Source: Nocardia thailandica NBRC 100428
Lineage (GTDB): Bacteria; Actinomycetota; Actinomycetes; Mycobacteriales; Mycobacteriaceae
Reading direction: 5' to 3'
Assembly: GCF_000308795.1 (NCBI RefSeq)
Contig: NZ_BAGK01000214.1
Span: forward strand, 1 to 64,000
Length of the DNA stretch: 64,000 bases
The notes under the pieces were generated by a model, which saw nothing but the letters and a program-made list of their open reading frames with translations, did not search any database and was not told where the DNA came from. Positions 1 to 35,098 of the stretch are shown piece after piece. The position numbers were made by a program, and so were the translations under genes. How positions within the stretch are numbered: the stretch's first letter is position 1; the number at the start of each line of letters is the position of its first letter.

Positions 1-14245
<14,245 letters not shown>

Positions 14246-14310
14246 GGCCGCCCCATCCGATCGATGGTCGCACCCCGCCGCTGCCCGGTCCTCAACACCT
14301 CGTACGCCAC

Positions 14311-15120
14311 CTATCCGTTGGAACCCACTACCACGTGCCGCGCCTGCGGCGACGCTGCGCTGCCGATCATCTCACCCAGCGCCACAATCGTCGCGCCCGT
14401 ACCCGCGCCGGGATCGGCGACCGCGACCGCCGACTCGGTGAACACGTGCGAGACGTCCAGTTCGGCGTGGCTCGCGCCGTCCTGGTCGGCGCCGAGCACC
14501 ATCGTCGCGCCCGCGATGCCCGCGGCCACGATCTCCAGGACCCCGACCGCCGAGTCCGGCCTGCCCGCCGCCGAGGTCCGCGACTCGAAGGTCAGGCCCG
14601 TGCGTTCGGCGACCCGCTCGGCGGCGCCCGCCAGCGCGTCGTAGCTGAGCAGCCGCCCGGCGCCCGCGAAGGCCGGATCGTCACCACGCAGGGCGCGGGT
14701 GCGGTGCGCGTACCCGATGGGCCGGGGCGATGCGGCGGCGACCTCGGCCCGCAGGTCCGGGTCGTCCAGGTCGAGCCACTCGATCTCGTCGTGCCTGCCG
14801 GACCAGCCGAGGGTCAGGCCGATCGCGACCGGGATCGCCTCGGCCGCCGGCGCGGCCACGGTCGTCACCGGCAGCACCGCGGCGCCCGCCTTGAGCACCG
14901 CCCAGGTCGCGATCGCCGCCTCGGGTCCGCGGTCCAGCCGCAGGGCGACCCCACCGCCGGGTCCGACGCCGCGGGCGATCAGCGCCCGCGCCAGCCGCGA
15001 CGAGCGGGCGTCGTAGTCGTGATACGGCAGGTCGTCGTCGCCGAGGTCGAGGGCCGGGGCCTCCGGGTCCTCCTCGACCGCGGCGGCCAGCTCCTGCGCC
15101 AGCGCAGCCCCGTTGGCCGA
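14311..15120 (-). other. Truncated adenylation-domain remnant at the C-terminus of NRPS-2
   Basis: The last 270 or so residues resemble only the N-terminal part of an A domain. The segment from the A1 core to LKAGAAVLPV (A2 core) is recognisable. The ATP-binding A3 loop (YTSGSTGxPKG) is absent and the protein ends around the position of A5, with no C-terminal subdomain and no carrier domain. NRPS-4 ends in a homologous remnant. It cannot adenylate. Because the next protein begins with a complete A domain, it may serve as an intersubunit contact, which is an inference. Confidence 0.8.
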
Positions 15121-18100
15121 CGGCACCGAGACGAAACCGGCTGCCGCGGGCTGCCGTTCGCGTTCGCGGGCGTCGCGCAGGTCGATGTCGCCGACGCGGA
15201 CCGACGGGTCGGCGGCGACGGTCGTGAGGATCTCGGTCAGCCCGCGCGCGAAGGCCGACACCGTCGGCTCCTCGAACAGGTCTGTCGCGTAGGTGAACAC
15301 GGCGTCGATCGGTCCGGGCTCTCCCGATTCCCCGTGCTGGGGAACGATGTTGAGCTGCAGGTCGAACTTGGCCGGGCGGGCCGCCAGGTCGAGCGCCTCG
15401 AGCGTGAGGCCGGGCAGGCGCAGCACCGGGGTCTCGTTGTTGTGGAACGAGAGGACCACCTGGAACAGCGGGTTGTGCGAGACGGTGCCGGTCGGGGCGA
15501 CTTCCTCCACGATCCGCTCGAACGGCAGGTCCGCGTGGGCGAACGCGGCGAGATCGGTCTCGCGGGCGGCGGCGACGAGGTCGGCGAAGCTGCGGTCGCC
15601 GGGCACCGCCGTGCGCAGGGTCAGCGTGTTGACGAACATGCCGACCAGATCGTCGAGTTCGGCCTCGCCGCGCCCGGCGATCGGGGTGCCGACGGCGATG
15701 TCGTCGCTGCCGGACACCCGCGCCAGCAGCACGGCGAGCGCGGCGTGCACGACCATGAACAGCGAGGCGTTGTGCGCGCGGGCGATCTCGATCAGGCCCG
15801 CGTGCACCTCGGCGGGCAGGCCGAAGGTGACGTCCGCGCCGCGCAGGGACGCCTGCGCGGGCCTCGGGTGATCGTGCGGCAGCGCCAGCGCGCCGGACAG
15901 GCCGTGCAGGGTGTTCCGCCAGAACGCGAGCTGCCGTGCGGCGGTGGAGTTCTCGTCGGACTCGTCGCCGAGCAGCTCGCGCTGCCACAGCGCGTAGTCG
16001 GCGTACTGCACCGGCAGCGGCGCCCAGTTGGGCGAACGCCCCTCGACCCGGGCATGGTAGGCGGTCACCAGGTCGCGGGCCAGCGGGGCCAGCGAGGCGC
16101 CGTCGGCGACGATGTGCTGGACGACCACGGCGAGCAGGTGCTCCTCCTCGGCCAGCGGGTCGTCGACGCCGGTGGTGGTGAACAGCCCGACCCGCAGCGG
16201 GGCGCGCTCGGTCACGTCGAAACCGCCCGCCAGCAGCCGCCCGACCCGCTCGCGGGGGTCGTCGCACTCCTGGATCGGCAGGCCGGCGGGCAGCACCGCG
16301 CTGACGGGCAGGATCTCCTGGTAGGGCAGATCGTCCGGCCCCGCGGGGAAGCGGGTGCGCAGCGCCTCGTGCCGTTCGAGCACGTCGGCCACGGCGTAGC
16401 GCAGGGCCGAGGTGTCCAGGGCGCCGGTCAGGCGCAGCACCAGCGGGATGTTGTAGGCCGGGGAGTCCGGGTCGATCCGGTTGAGCAGCCACATCCGCTG
16501 CTGCGCCGGCGAGAGCGGGATGACGCCGCGCTCGGCCGCCGGGGTCAGCGGCGGACGGGCCGCGGTCACCGCGCCGGGCCGCACCCGGGCGGCAAGGGCC
16601 GCCACCGTCGGCGCCTCGAACAGGTCGCGGACCACCAGGTCGGTGGCCAGCGCGGCGTCGATGCGGGCGATGGCGCGGGTGGCGAGCAGCGAGTTGCCGC
16701 CGCGATCGAAGAAGTCGTCGTCCAGGCCCACATCGACGGTGCCGAGCAGGGTTTCGAAGATGCTTGCGATGCTCTGCTCGATCGGCGTCGTCGGCGCGCG
16801 GTACGCCGTGGCCGCGGTGAACTCCGGGGCGGGCAGCGCGGCGCGGTCGAGCTTGCCGTTGGCGGTCAGCGGCAGCTCGGGCAGCACGACGATCGCGTCG
16901 GGGACCATGTAGCCGGTCAGGAAACCGGCGACCTCGGCGCGCAGGGCGACCGGGTCGAGCGCCACGTCCGCAGCCTCCGTGCCCACCGCGGCGGGGACGA
17001 CGTACCCGATGAGCCGGTCGCCGGTGGCCTCCTCGGTGCGGACCACGACCGCGGCCTGGCCGACGCCGTCGATCGCGAGCAGCGCGGCCTCGATCTCGCC
17101 GGGCTCGATGCGGAAGCCGCGCAGCTGGACCTGTTGATCCCCGCGGCCGCCGTATTCCAGGGTCGGGGTGCCGCCGAAGCCGATCCAGCGGCCCAGGTCG
17201 CCGGATCGGTAGCGGCGGGCGCCGGGCGGGCCGAACGGGTCGGCGACGAATCGCGTCGCGGTGAGCCCCGGCTTGCCCAGATAGCCACGGCTGAGCTGGT
17301 TTCCGGCGATGTAGAACTCGCCGAGCACGCCGAAGGGCACCGGGCGAAGGCGGTCGTCGAGCACCGCGACGGCCAGCCCGGGCAACGCGCGCCCGACGAT
17401 GCTCGCGGGCAGGTCGGCGGCGTGCGCGTCCAGGCCGAGGTAGGACACGTGCACCGTGGTCTCGGTGATGCCGTACATGTTCACCAGGCGCGGCGCGCCG
17501 GGACCGCTGCCGTAGCGGCCGTACCAGCGCTGGAGCTTGCGCGGATCGAGCGCCTCGCCACCGAAGACCACGTAGCGCAGGCCGAGCGGCGCGGCGCCCG
17601 CGGCCTGCGCGGTGCGGTCGGCCTCGTCGAGCTGGGCGAAGGCGCTGGGGGTCTGGCTGAGCACGGTGACCCGCTCCCGCGCAAGCAGCTCGCGGAACAG
17701 CTCCGGCGAGCGCGAGGTCGCGTGGTCGACGATGACCACCGAGCTGCCGCCCGCGAGCGCGCACCACAGCTCCCAGACCGAGAAGTCGAAGGCGAAGGAG
17801 TGGAACAGCGTCCACACGTCGGCCTCGTCGAAGTCGAACCGCACCTGGGTGTTGGCGAAGAGCTCCAGCACGTTGCGGTGCGTGACGGCCACGCCCTTGG
17901 GGAGCCCGGTCGAGCCCGAGGTGTAGATGACGTAGGCGAGGTGGTCGGGGCGCAACGGCGACACCCGCTCGGCGTCGGTGACCGGCCCCGCCGGGTACCC
18001 GGCCGGGTAGTCGACGTAGACCACCGGCAGGTTGCGCGCGGGCACGGCGGCGCGGTCCGCGGTCGTGGTGACCAGCACGGCGGGTCGCGCGTCGGCGAGC

Positions 18101-21100
18101 ACGTACTCCAGGCGCTGGGTCGGGTAGCCGGTGTCGATCGGCAGGTAGCCCGCGCCGGTCAGCAGGACCGCCAGCAGGGCGACCGGCAGGTCGACCGTGC
18201 GCGGAACGGCAACGGCGACCAGCGATTCCGGCCCGACGCCCTCGGCGATCAGCGCACGGGCCAGCTTGCTCGACCGGCCGAGCAACTCCGCGAAGGTCAG
18301 CGCGTCCCGCTCGTCGCGCACCGCGACGGCGTCGGGGCGCAGCCGGGCCTGCGCTTGGATCAGGTCGGCCAGGGTGACCGGCGGCACCGGCGCGCCGGGC
18401 GAGGTGCCCTCGCGCAGGACGAGATCGCGCTCGCCCGGCGCGAAGAGGTCGATGTCGCCGACGGCCTGCGACGGATCGGCGACCACGCCGGCCAGCACGC
18501 GCAGCCAGCGGTCGGCGATGTCGGCGACGGTGGCGCGGTCGAACAGGTCGGTGGCGTAGACGAACGCGGCCGTCATGCCCTCGGGCGAGCCGTCGGGGCC
18601 GATGCGCTCGCCGAGTTCGACCTGGAGATCGAACTTGGCCAGCGGGACCGCGAAGTCGGCGGCCGACACCGAGAGGCCGGGCAGCGCGAGGTCGGTGCGG
18701 GCCAGGTTCTGGAAGGTCAGCATCACCTGGAACAGCGGGTGGCGCGCGGTGGAGCGCACCGGTTCCAGGATCTCGACGAGCCGCTCGAACGGCACGTCGG
18801 CGTGGGCGAAGGCGGCGAGGTCTCCCGCGCGGACCTGATCGAGCAGCCCGATGAACGGCGTCGCCGGGTGGACCTCGGTGCGCAGCACCAGGGTGTTGAC
18901 GAACATGCCGACGAGCTCGTCGAGCGCCTGCTCGCCTCGCCCCGCGACCGGGGTGCCGACGGCGATGTCGCGGGTACCCGAGAGCCGGGCGAGCAGGACG
19001 GTCAGCGCGGCGTGCACGACCATGAACAGGGTCGCGTTGTGGTCGCGGGCCAGGACCGCCAGCGCCTCGTGCAGCGGCGCGGGCACCTCGACGGTGAGGG
19101 TGTCACCGGCCCGGGTGGCGACCGCGGGGCGCGGGCGATCGGCGGGCAGGTCGAGCTGTTCGGGCAGGCCCGACAGGGTGGCGCGCCAGAACTCGACCTG
19201 CGCGGTCAGCAGCGAGGCCGGATCGTCCTCGGCGCCGAGCAGTTCGCGCTGCCACAGGGTGTAGTCGGCGTACTGCACCGGCAGCGGCGCCCACTGCGGC
19301 GCGTCACCGGCGTGCCGCTCGGCGTAGGCGGTGAGCAGGTCGCGGGTCAGCGGGGCGAAGGAGAACCCGTCGAAGGCGATGTGGTGGACCACGCACACCA
19401 GCACGTGGTCTTCCTCGTCGAGGGCGAACACCCGCACCCGCACCGGCGGGGCGGCGGTGACGTCGAAGCCGGTCAGCGCGGTCGCGGCGATGGCGGCGGG
19501 CAGGTCATCGGGCGTGGTCGCCACGACCTCGAACTCGGGCAGCGCCCGGGGATCGCCGACGGGCAGGATCAGCTGGTGGCCGTCGCCGTCGGCGACGAGG
19601 TCGCCGCCGCCGTCGGACACCGGGTACACCGTGCGCAGCACCTCGTGCCGGGTCACCAGGTCGGCGACCGCCGCGCGCAGGGCGGGCAGGTCGAGCCGGC
19701 CGGTGAGCCGCACCGCGACGGGGATGTTGTCCACCGCCGAGGACGGATCGAAGCGGTTGAGGAACCACATGCGCTGCTGCGCGTAGGACAGCGGGATCCG
19801 CGCGGGCCGCGGCCGGGCCGACAGCGCGGTGCCCGGCACGCCGGTGCGGTGGGTCTCGGCGCGGGCGGCCAGGGCCGCCACGGTCGGCGCCTCGAACACC
19901 GCGGTCACCGGGACCCGGACCTCGAGCGCGGCCCCGATCCGCGCGACGGCCTGCGCGGCCAGCAGCGAATCGCCGCCGAGGGCGAAGAAGTCGTCGTCGG
20001 CGCCGATGCGGCCCGAGCCGTCGGTGAGGAGCGCCGCGAACACCTCGGCCACGACCTGCTCGGCGGGGGTCGCGGGCGCCCGGTAACCGCGGGCGGTGAA
20101 CACCGGGGTCGGCAGCGCGGCGCGATCGAGCTTGCCGACCGGGGTCAGCGGCAGCGCGTCGAGCACCATGATCGACGCGGGGACCATGTACGCGGGCAGC
20201 GTCGCCGCGACGAAGTCGGCCAGCTCGCCGGTGTCGACGCCGCGCCCGACGCGCGGCAGCACGTACGACACGAGCGCGGTCGCGCCCGAGGGCAGCGACG
20301 TGCCGAGCGTGGCCGCGAAGTCGACGTCCGGGTGCGCGGTGAGCGCGTTGTCGATCTCGCCCAGCTCGATCCGGAACCCGCGCACCTTGACCTGGAAGTC
20401 GCTGCGGCCCAGGTACTCCAGGCTGTCGGCCGTGCCCGGCTGCGACTCCCGGCCGCCCTGCGGCGCCGCGCTGACCTTGCGGACCAGGTCACCGGTGCGG
20501 TAGATCCGCTCCCCCTCCGCGAAGGGGGAGGCGACGAATCGTTCCGCGGTCAGTCCCGGCCTGCCCAGATAGCCCTGCGCGAGCGCCGGGCCCGCGAGGT
20601 ACAGCTCGCCGACCACGCCCGCGGGGACCGGGCGCAGCCGGGCGTCGAGCACGTACAGCCCGACGCCGGGGATGGCGGTGCCGAGCGTGATCGGGCCGCC
20701 GGGAATCAGCGGTGCGGTGCTGGTGGCGAGGATGGTGGCCTCGGTCGGGCCGTAGCCGTTGTGGAAGGCGCGGCCGGGCGCGGCCCAGCGGGCCACCAGT
20801 TCCGGGCCGAACTTGTCACCGGCGACGACGACCACGCGCAGATCCGGCAGCCCGGCCGGATCCACCGATTCCAGCGCGCCCGGGGTGATCAGCACATGGC
20901 TGACCCGCTCGCGGCGCAGCAGGTCCGACAGCTCGTAGCCGCCGAACACCGTCGGCGGCGAGATGACCAGCGTGGCGCCCGAGGCGAAGGCGAGCAGCAG
21001 TTCCAGGACCGAGACGTCGAAGTTGGGCGAGCAGACGTGCAGCACCCGCGAGTCGGGCCCGACGCCGTAGTGCTCGCGCTCGGCGGCGACCAGCCCGGCC

Positions 21101-21696
21101 AGGCCCGCGTGCGTGACGACGACGCCCTTGGGGCGGCCGGTCGAGCCCGAGGTGTAGATGACGTAGGCGGGGTGACGGTGCTCGACCTGGCGGATGCGGT
21201 CGGCGTAGCTGACCGCGTGCGCGGGCCGCGCGGCGACCCGCTCGGCCACCACCGGGTCGTTCAGCTCGATCCAGTACAGCCCCGTCCCGAGCGCGGCCCG
21301 GTGCGCCGCGGTGGTGAGGCCGAGGACCGCGCCGGAATCGCCGACGATGTGGGCGATGCGATCCGGCGGATAGGACGGGTCGACGGGCACATAGGCCGCG
21401 CCGGTCTTGGCCACCGCCCAGACGGCCAGCACGGACTCGATCGAGCGCGCGATGGCGATCGCGACCACGTCACCCGCGCCGATCCCCCGGTCGATCAGTT
21501 CCCGCGCCAGCCGGGACGACGCCTCGTCCAGCTCCCGGTAGGTGAGTTCGCGCAGCGCCCCGGACTCGGGATCACGGAAACTCACCGCGGTCGCCTCCGC
21601 CGAGGATTCGACTGCGGCAGTCAGCAATTGACCGAACAGCGCTCCACCGGCGGAGCGTCGTCGACCGGCACGCCCGGCCCGACGGGGGGATTCCAT
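14311..21696 (-). CDS. NRPS-2: initiating subunit of the second assembly line
   Basis: A 2461-residue NRPS with layout A1 (A3 core near residue 185), T1 (576), C (774), A2 (1264), T2 (1668), C (1864), then a truncated A domain (about 2190-2461). A1 has by-eye specificity residues DVLLVAGIL, identical to A1 of NRPS-4. A2 reads DFWSVGMVH, one residue from the classical threonine code DFWNVGMVH. The last C domain has QHIVADG instead of HHxxxDG; the second, catalytic His is kept. There is no starter C domain, so initiation with a free amino acid is likely. Start: ATG 21696 follows GAGAGG and matches the start of NRPS-4 (MESPRR versus METARR). The sequence CGAGAGGTGAATG is identical upstream of both genes. 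A 221-bp gap to NRPS-3 leaves room for its own promoter. The N-terminal leader is rich in arginine. Confidence 0.93.
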   Translation of the reverse strand: MESPRRAGRAGRRRSAGGALFGQLLTAAVESSAEATAVSFRDPESGALRELTYRELDEASSRLARELIDRGIGAGDVVAIAIARSIESVLAVWAVAKTGAAYVPVDPSYPPDRIAHIVGDSGAVLGLTTAAHRAALGTGLYWIELNDPVVAERVAARPAHAVSYADRIRQVEHRHPAYVIYTSGSTGRPKGVVVTHAGLAGLVAAEREHYGVGPDSRVLHVCSPNFDVSVLELLLAFASGATLVISPPTVFGGYELSDLLRRERVSHVLITPGALESVDPAGLPDLRVVVVAGDKFGPELVARWAAPGRAFHNGYGPTEATILATSTAPLIPGGPITLGTAIPGVGLYVLDARLRPVPAGVVGELYLAGPALAQGYLGRPGLTAERFVASPFAEGERIYRTGDLVRKVSAAPQGGRESQPGTADSLEYLGRSDFQVKVRGFRIELGEIDNALTAHPDVDFAATLGTSLPSGATALVSYVLPRVGRGVDTGELADFVAATLPAYMVPASIMVLDALPLTPVGKLDRAALPTPVFTARGYRAPATPAEQVVAEVFAALLTDGSGRIGADDDFFALGGDSLLAAQAVARIGAALEVRVPVTAVFEAPTVAALAARAETHRTGVPGTALSARPRPARIPLSYAQQRMWFLNRFDPSSAVDNIPVAVRLTGRLDLPALRAAVADLVTRHEVLRTVYPVSDGGGDLVADGDGHQLILPVGDPRALPEFEVVATTPDDLPAAIAATALTGFDVTAAPPVRVRVFALDEEDHVLVCVVHHIAFDGFSFAPLTRDLLTAYAERHAGDAPQWAPLPVQYADYTLWQRELLGAEDDPASLLTAQVEFWRATLSGLPEQLDLPADRPRPAVATRAGDTLTVEVPAPLHEALAVLARDHNATLFMVVHAALTVLLARLSGTRDIAVGTPVAGRGEQALDELVGMFVNTLVLRTEVHPATPFIGLLDQVRAGDLAAFAHADVPFERLVEILEPVRSTARHPLFQVMLTFQNLARTDLALPGLSVSAADFAVPLAKFDLQVELGERIGPDGSPEGMTAAFVYATDLFDRATVADIADRWLRVLAGVVADPSQAVGDIDLFAPGERDLVLREGTSPGAPVPPVTLADLIQAQARLRPDAVAVRDERDALTFAELLGRSSKLARALIAEGVGPESLVAVAVPRTVDLPVALLAVLLTGAGYLPIDTGYPTQRLEYVLADARPAVLVTTTADRAAVPARNLPVVYVDYPAGYPAGPVTDAERVSPLRPDHLAYVIYTSGSTGLPKGVAVTHRNVLELFANTQVRFDFDEADVWTLFHSFAFDFSVWELWCALAGGSSVVIVDHATSRSPELFRELLARERVTVLSQTPSAFAQLDEADRTAQAAGAAPLGLRYVVFGGEALDPRKLQRWYGRYGSGPGAPRLVNMYGITETTVHVSYLGLDAHAADLPASIVGRALPGLAVAVLDDRLRPVPFGVLGEFYIAGNQLSRGYLGKPGLTATRFVADPFGPPGARRYRSGDLGRWIGFGGTPTLEYGGRGDQQVQLRGFRIEPGEIEAALLAIDGVGQAAVVVRTEEATGDRLIGYVVPAAVGTEAADVALDPVALRAEVAGFLTGYMVPDAIVVLPELPLTANGKLDRAALPAPEFTAATAYRAPTTPIEQSIASIFETLLGTVDVGLDDDFFDRGGNSLLATRAIARIDAALATDLVVRDLFEAPTVAALAARVRPGAVTAARPPLTPAAERGVIPLSPAQQRMWLLNRIDPDSPAYNIPLVLRLTGALDTSALRYAVADVLERHEALRTRFPAGPDDLPYQEILPVSAVLPAGLPIQECDDPRERVGRLLAGGFDVTERAPLRVGLFTTTGVDDPLAEEEHLLAVVVQHIVADGASLAPLARDLVTAYHARVEGRSPNWAPLPVQYADYALWQRELLGDESDENSTAARQLAFWRNTLHGLSGALALPHDHPRPAQASLRGADVTFGLPAEVHAGLIEIARAHNASLFMVVHAALAVLLARVSGSDDIAVGTPIAGRGEAELDDLVGMFVNTLTLRTAVPGDRSFADLVAAARETDLAAFAHADLPFERIVEEVAPTGTVSHNPLFQVVLSFHNNETPVLRLPGLTLEALDLAARPAKFDLQLNIVPQHGESGEPGPIDAVFTYATDLFEEPTVSAFARGLTEILTTVAADPSVRVGDIDLRDARERERQPAAAGFVSVPSANGAALAQELAAAVEEDPEAPALDLGDDDLPYHDYDARSSRLARALIARGVGPGGGVALRLDRGPEAAIATWAVLKAGAAVLPVTTVAAPAAEAIPVAIGLTLGWSGRHDEIEWLDLDDPDLRAEVAAASPRPIGYAHRTRALRGDDPAFAGAGRLLSYDALAGAAERVAERTGLTFESRTSAAGRPDSAVGVLEIVAAGIAGATMVLGADQDGASHAELDVSHVFTESAVAVADPGAGTGATIVALGEMIGSAASPQARHVVVGSNG

Positions 21697-21917
21697 GGAA
21701 CATTCACCTCTCGCATCCGGCGGGGCCGGCCTGTGGTGCAGCATATCCGCACCTCTGCGATCACGGGGGTGATACGCCTGCCCGATGACCGCCCCCGCGC
21801 GCGGTGATGCAACACGCAGAATGCAGGACTCGCGCGCGGGCGCGAAGCGGCGCCGCGCGTGTCACCCGACACACCGTCATGCCTCCGTCGGCCGTATCGA
21901 AACCGGTTGGTCTGTTG

Positions 21918-34118
<12,201 letters not shown>

Positions 34119-34283
34119 GCCCGCGCTCCCGTGGTGCTCGCCGGCTTGCGCTGTTCCCCGACCACCCGAACCATGACCTCGTCTCGTCCTTCGCCTCGTA
34201 GCCGTGCACGCGGGCGGCGCACACGTTGTCGTTCATCGGCCCCGACCGGCCGGGCTGTTACTCCCCGGCCGCCGCGGCGGCGG

Positions 34284-35098
34284 TCATCGCAGGTCGTCGA
34301 GCGCGATGACCTCGGGCACCCAGCCGGGCGCCCCTGTCGCCGCGTCGTCCACGATCACCGCACGCAGATCCTCCAGTGGTTCGCCGCCGAGGTCCGCCAG
34401 GTTCGCGGCGGTGGCGAACAGGTGGGTCACCCAGTCCTCGGCGAGCCGGTCCGCCAAGGACAGGTTCGCGTCGGCCAGCACCACCGAGGCACCGGCCGCG
34501 CCCGCCACGAGCAGCTCGACCAGCGCGGCCCGTGACTCGGGCGCGCCCTCGTGCAGGGTGCGCGACTCGAAGGCCACCTCGGTCGCCGCGCCGACGGCGC
34601 TCACCAGCGCCGCGAGCTCGTCGTAGCCGAGGGTGACCGCGCCCGCGAAGGCGATGTCGCCGCCCTGCAGCGCGCTGGTGCGGTTGGCGTAGGTGACCGG
34701 CCGCGGTGACTGTTCGGCCACCTCGGCGGCGACCGCCGGGTCGTCGAGGACCAGCCAGTCGATGCCGGGCCCGGCGGCGGGCGCCGCGGCGAGGCCGACC
34801 TTGATGTCGAGCCCGGCGGGCAGCGCCGCGCCCGGCTCGGCCAGCGGGACGACGGCCGCGCCCGCCTTGAGCACCGCCCACGTCGCCACCGCCGCGTCGA
34901 CCCCGCGATCCAGCCGCAGGGCGACGCCGGTGCGCGGGCCGCAGCCACGGCCGATCAGCACCCGGGCCAGCCGGGAGGACCGCGCGTCGAGCTCGGCGTA
35001 GGTCAGCGCCTCCTCGCCCCACACCAGGGCGGGGCCGTCGGGGTCGTCGTCGACGGCGGCGGTGAGCAGCTGCGGCAGCGCGGTGCCGCGCAGCGCGG
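34284..35098 (-). other. Truncated adenylation-domain remnant at the C-terminus of NRPS-4
   Basis: The final 272 or so residues contain A1-A2 regions (TYAELDARSSRLAR and LKAGAAVVPL) but no A3 ATP-binding loop, no A5-A10 motifs and no following carrier domain. The stretch after the missing A3 loop (AFESRT onward) aligns with the NRPS-2 remnant (TFESRT onward). The tail is acidic and ends VIALDDLR. Both remnants stop at about the same place, so the truncation predates or was preserved through the duplication. Confidence 0.8.

Noticed and set aside
34119..34283. A short frame beginning MNDNVCAARV before NRPS-3, considered as an MbtH-like gene
   Set aside because: It has no MbtH motifs and runs over the NRPS-3 start out of frame, with no clear ribosome-binding site.
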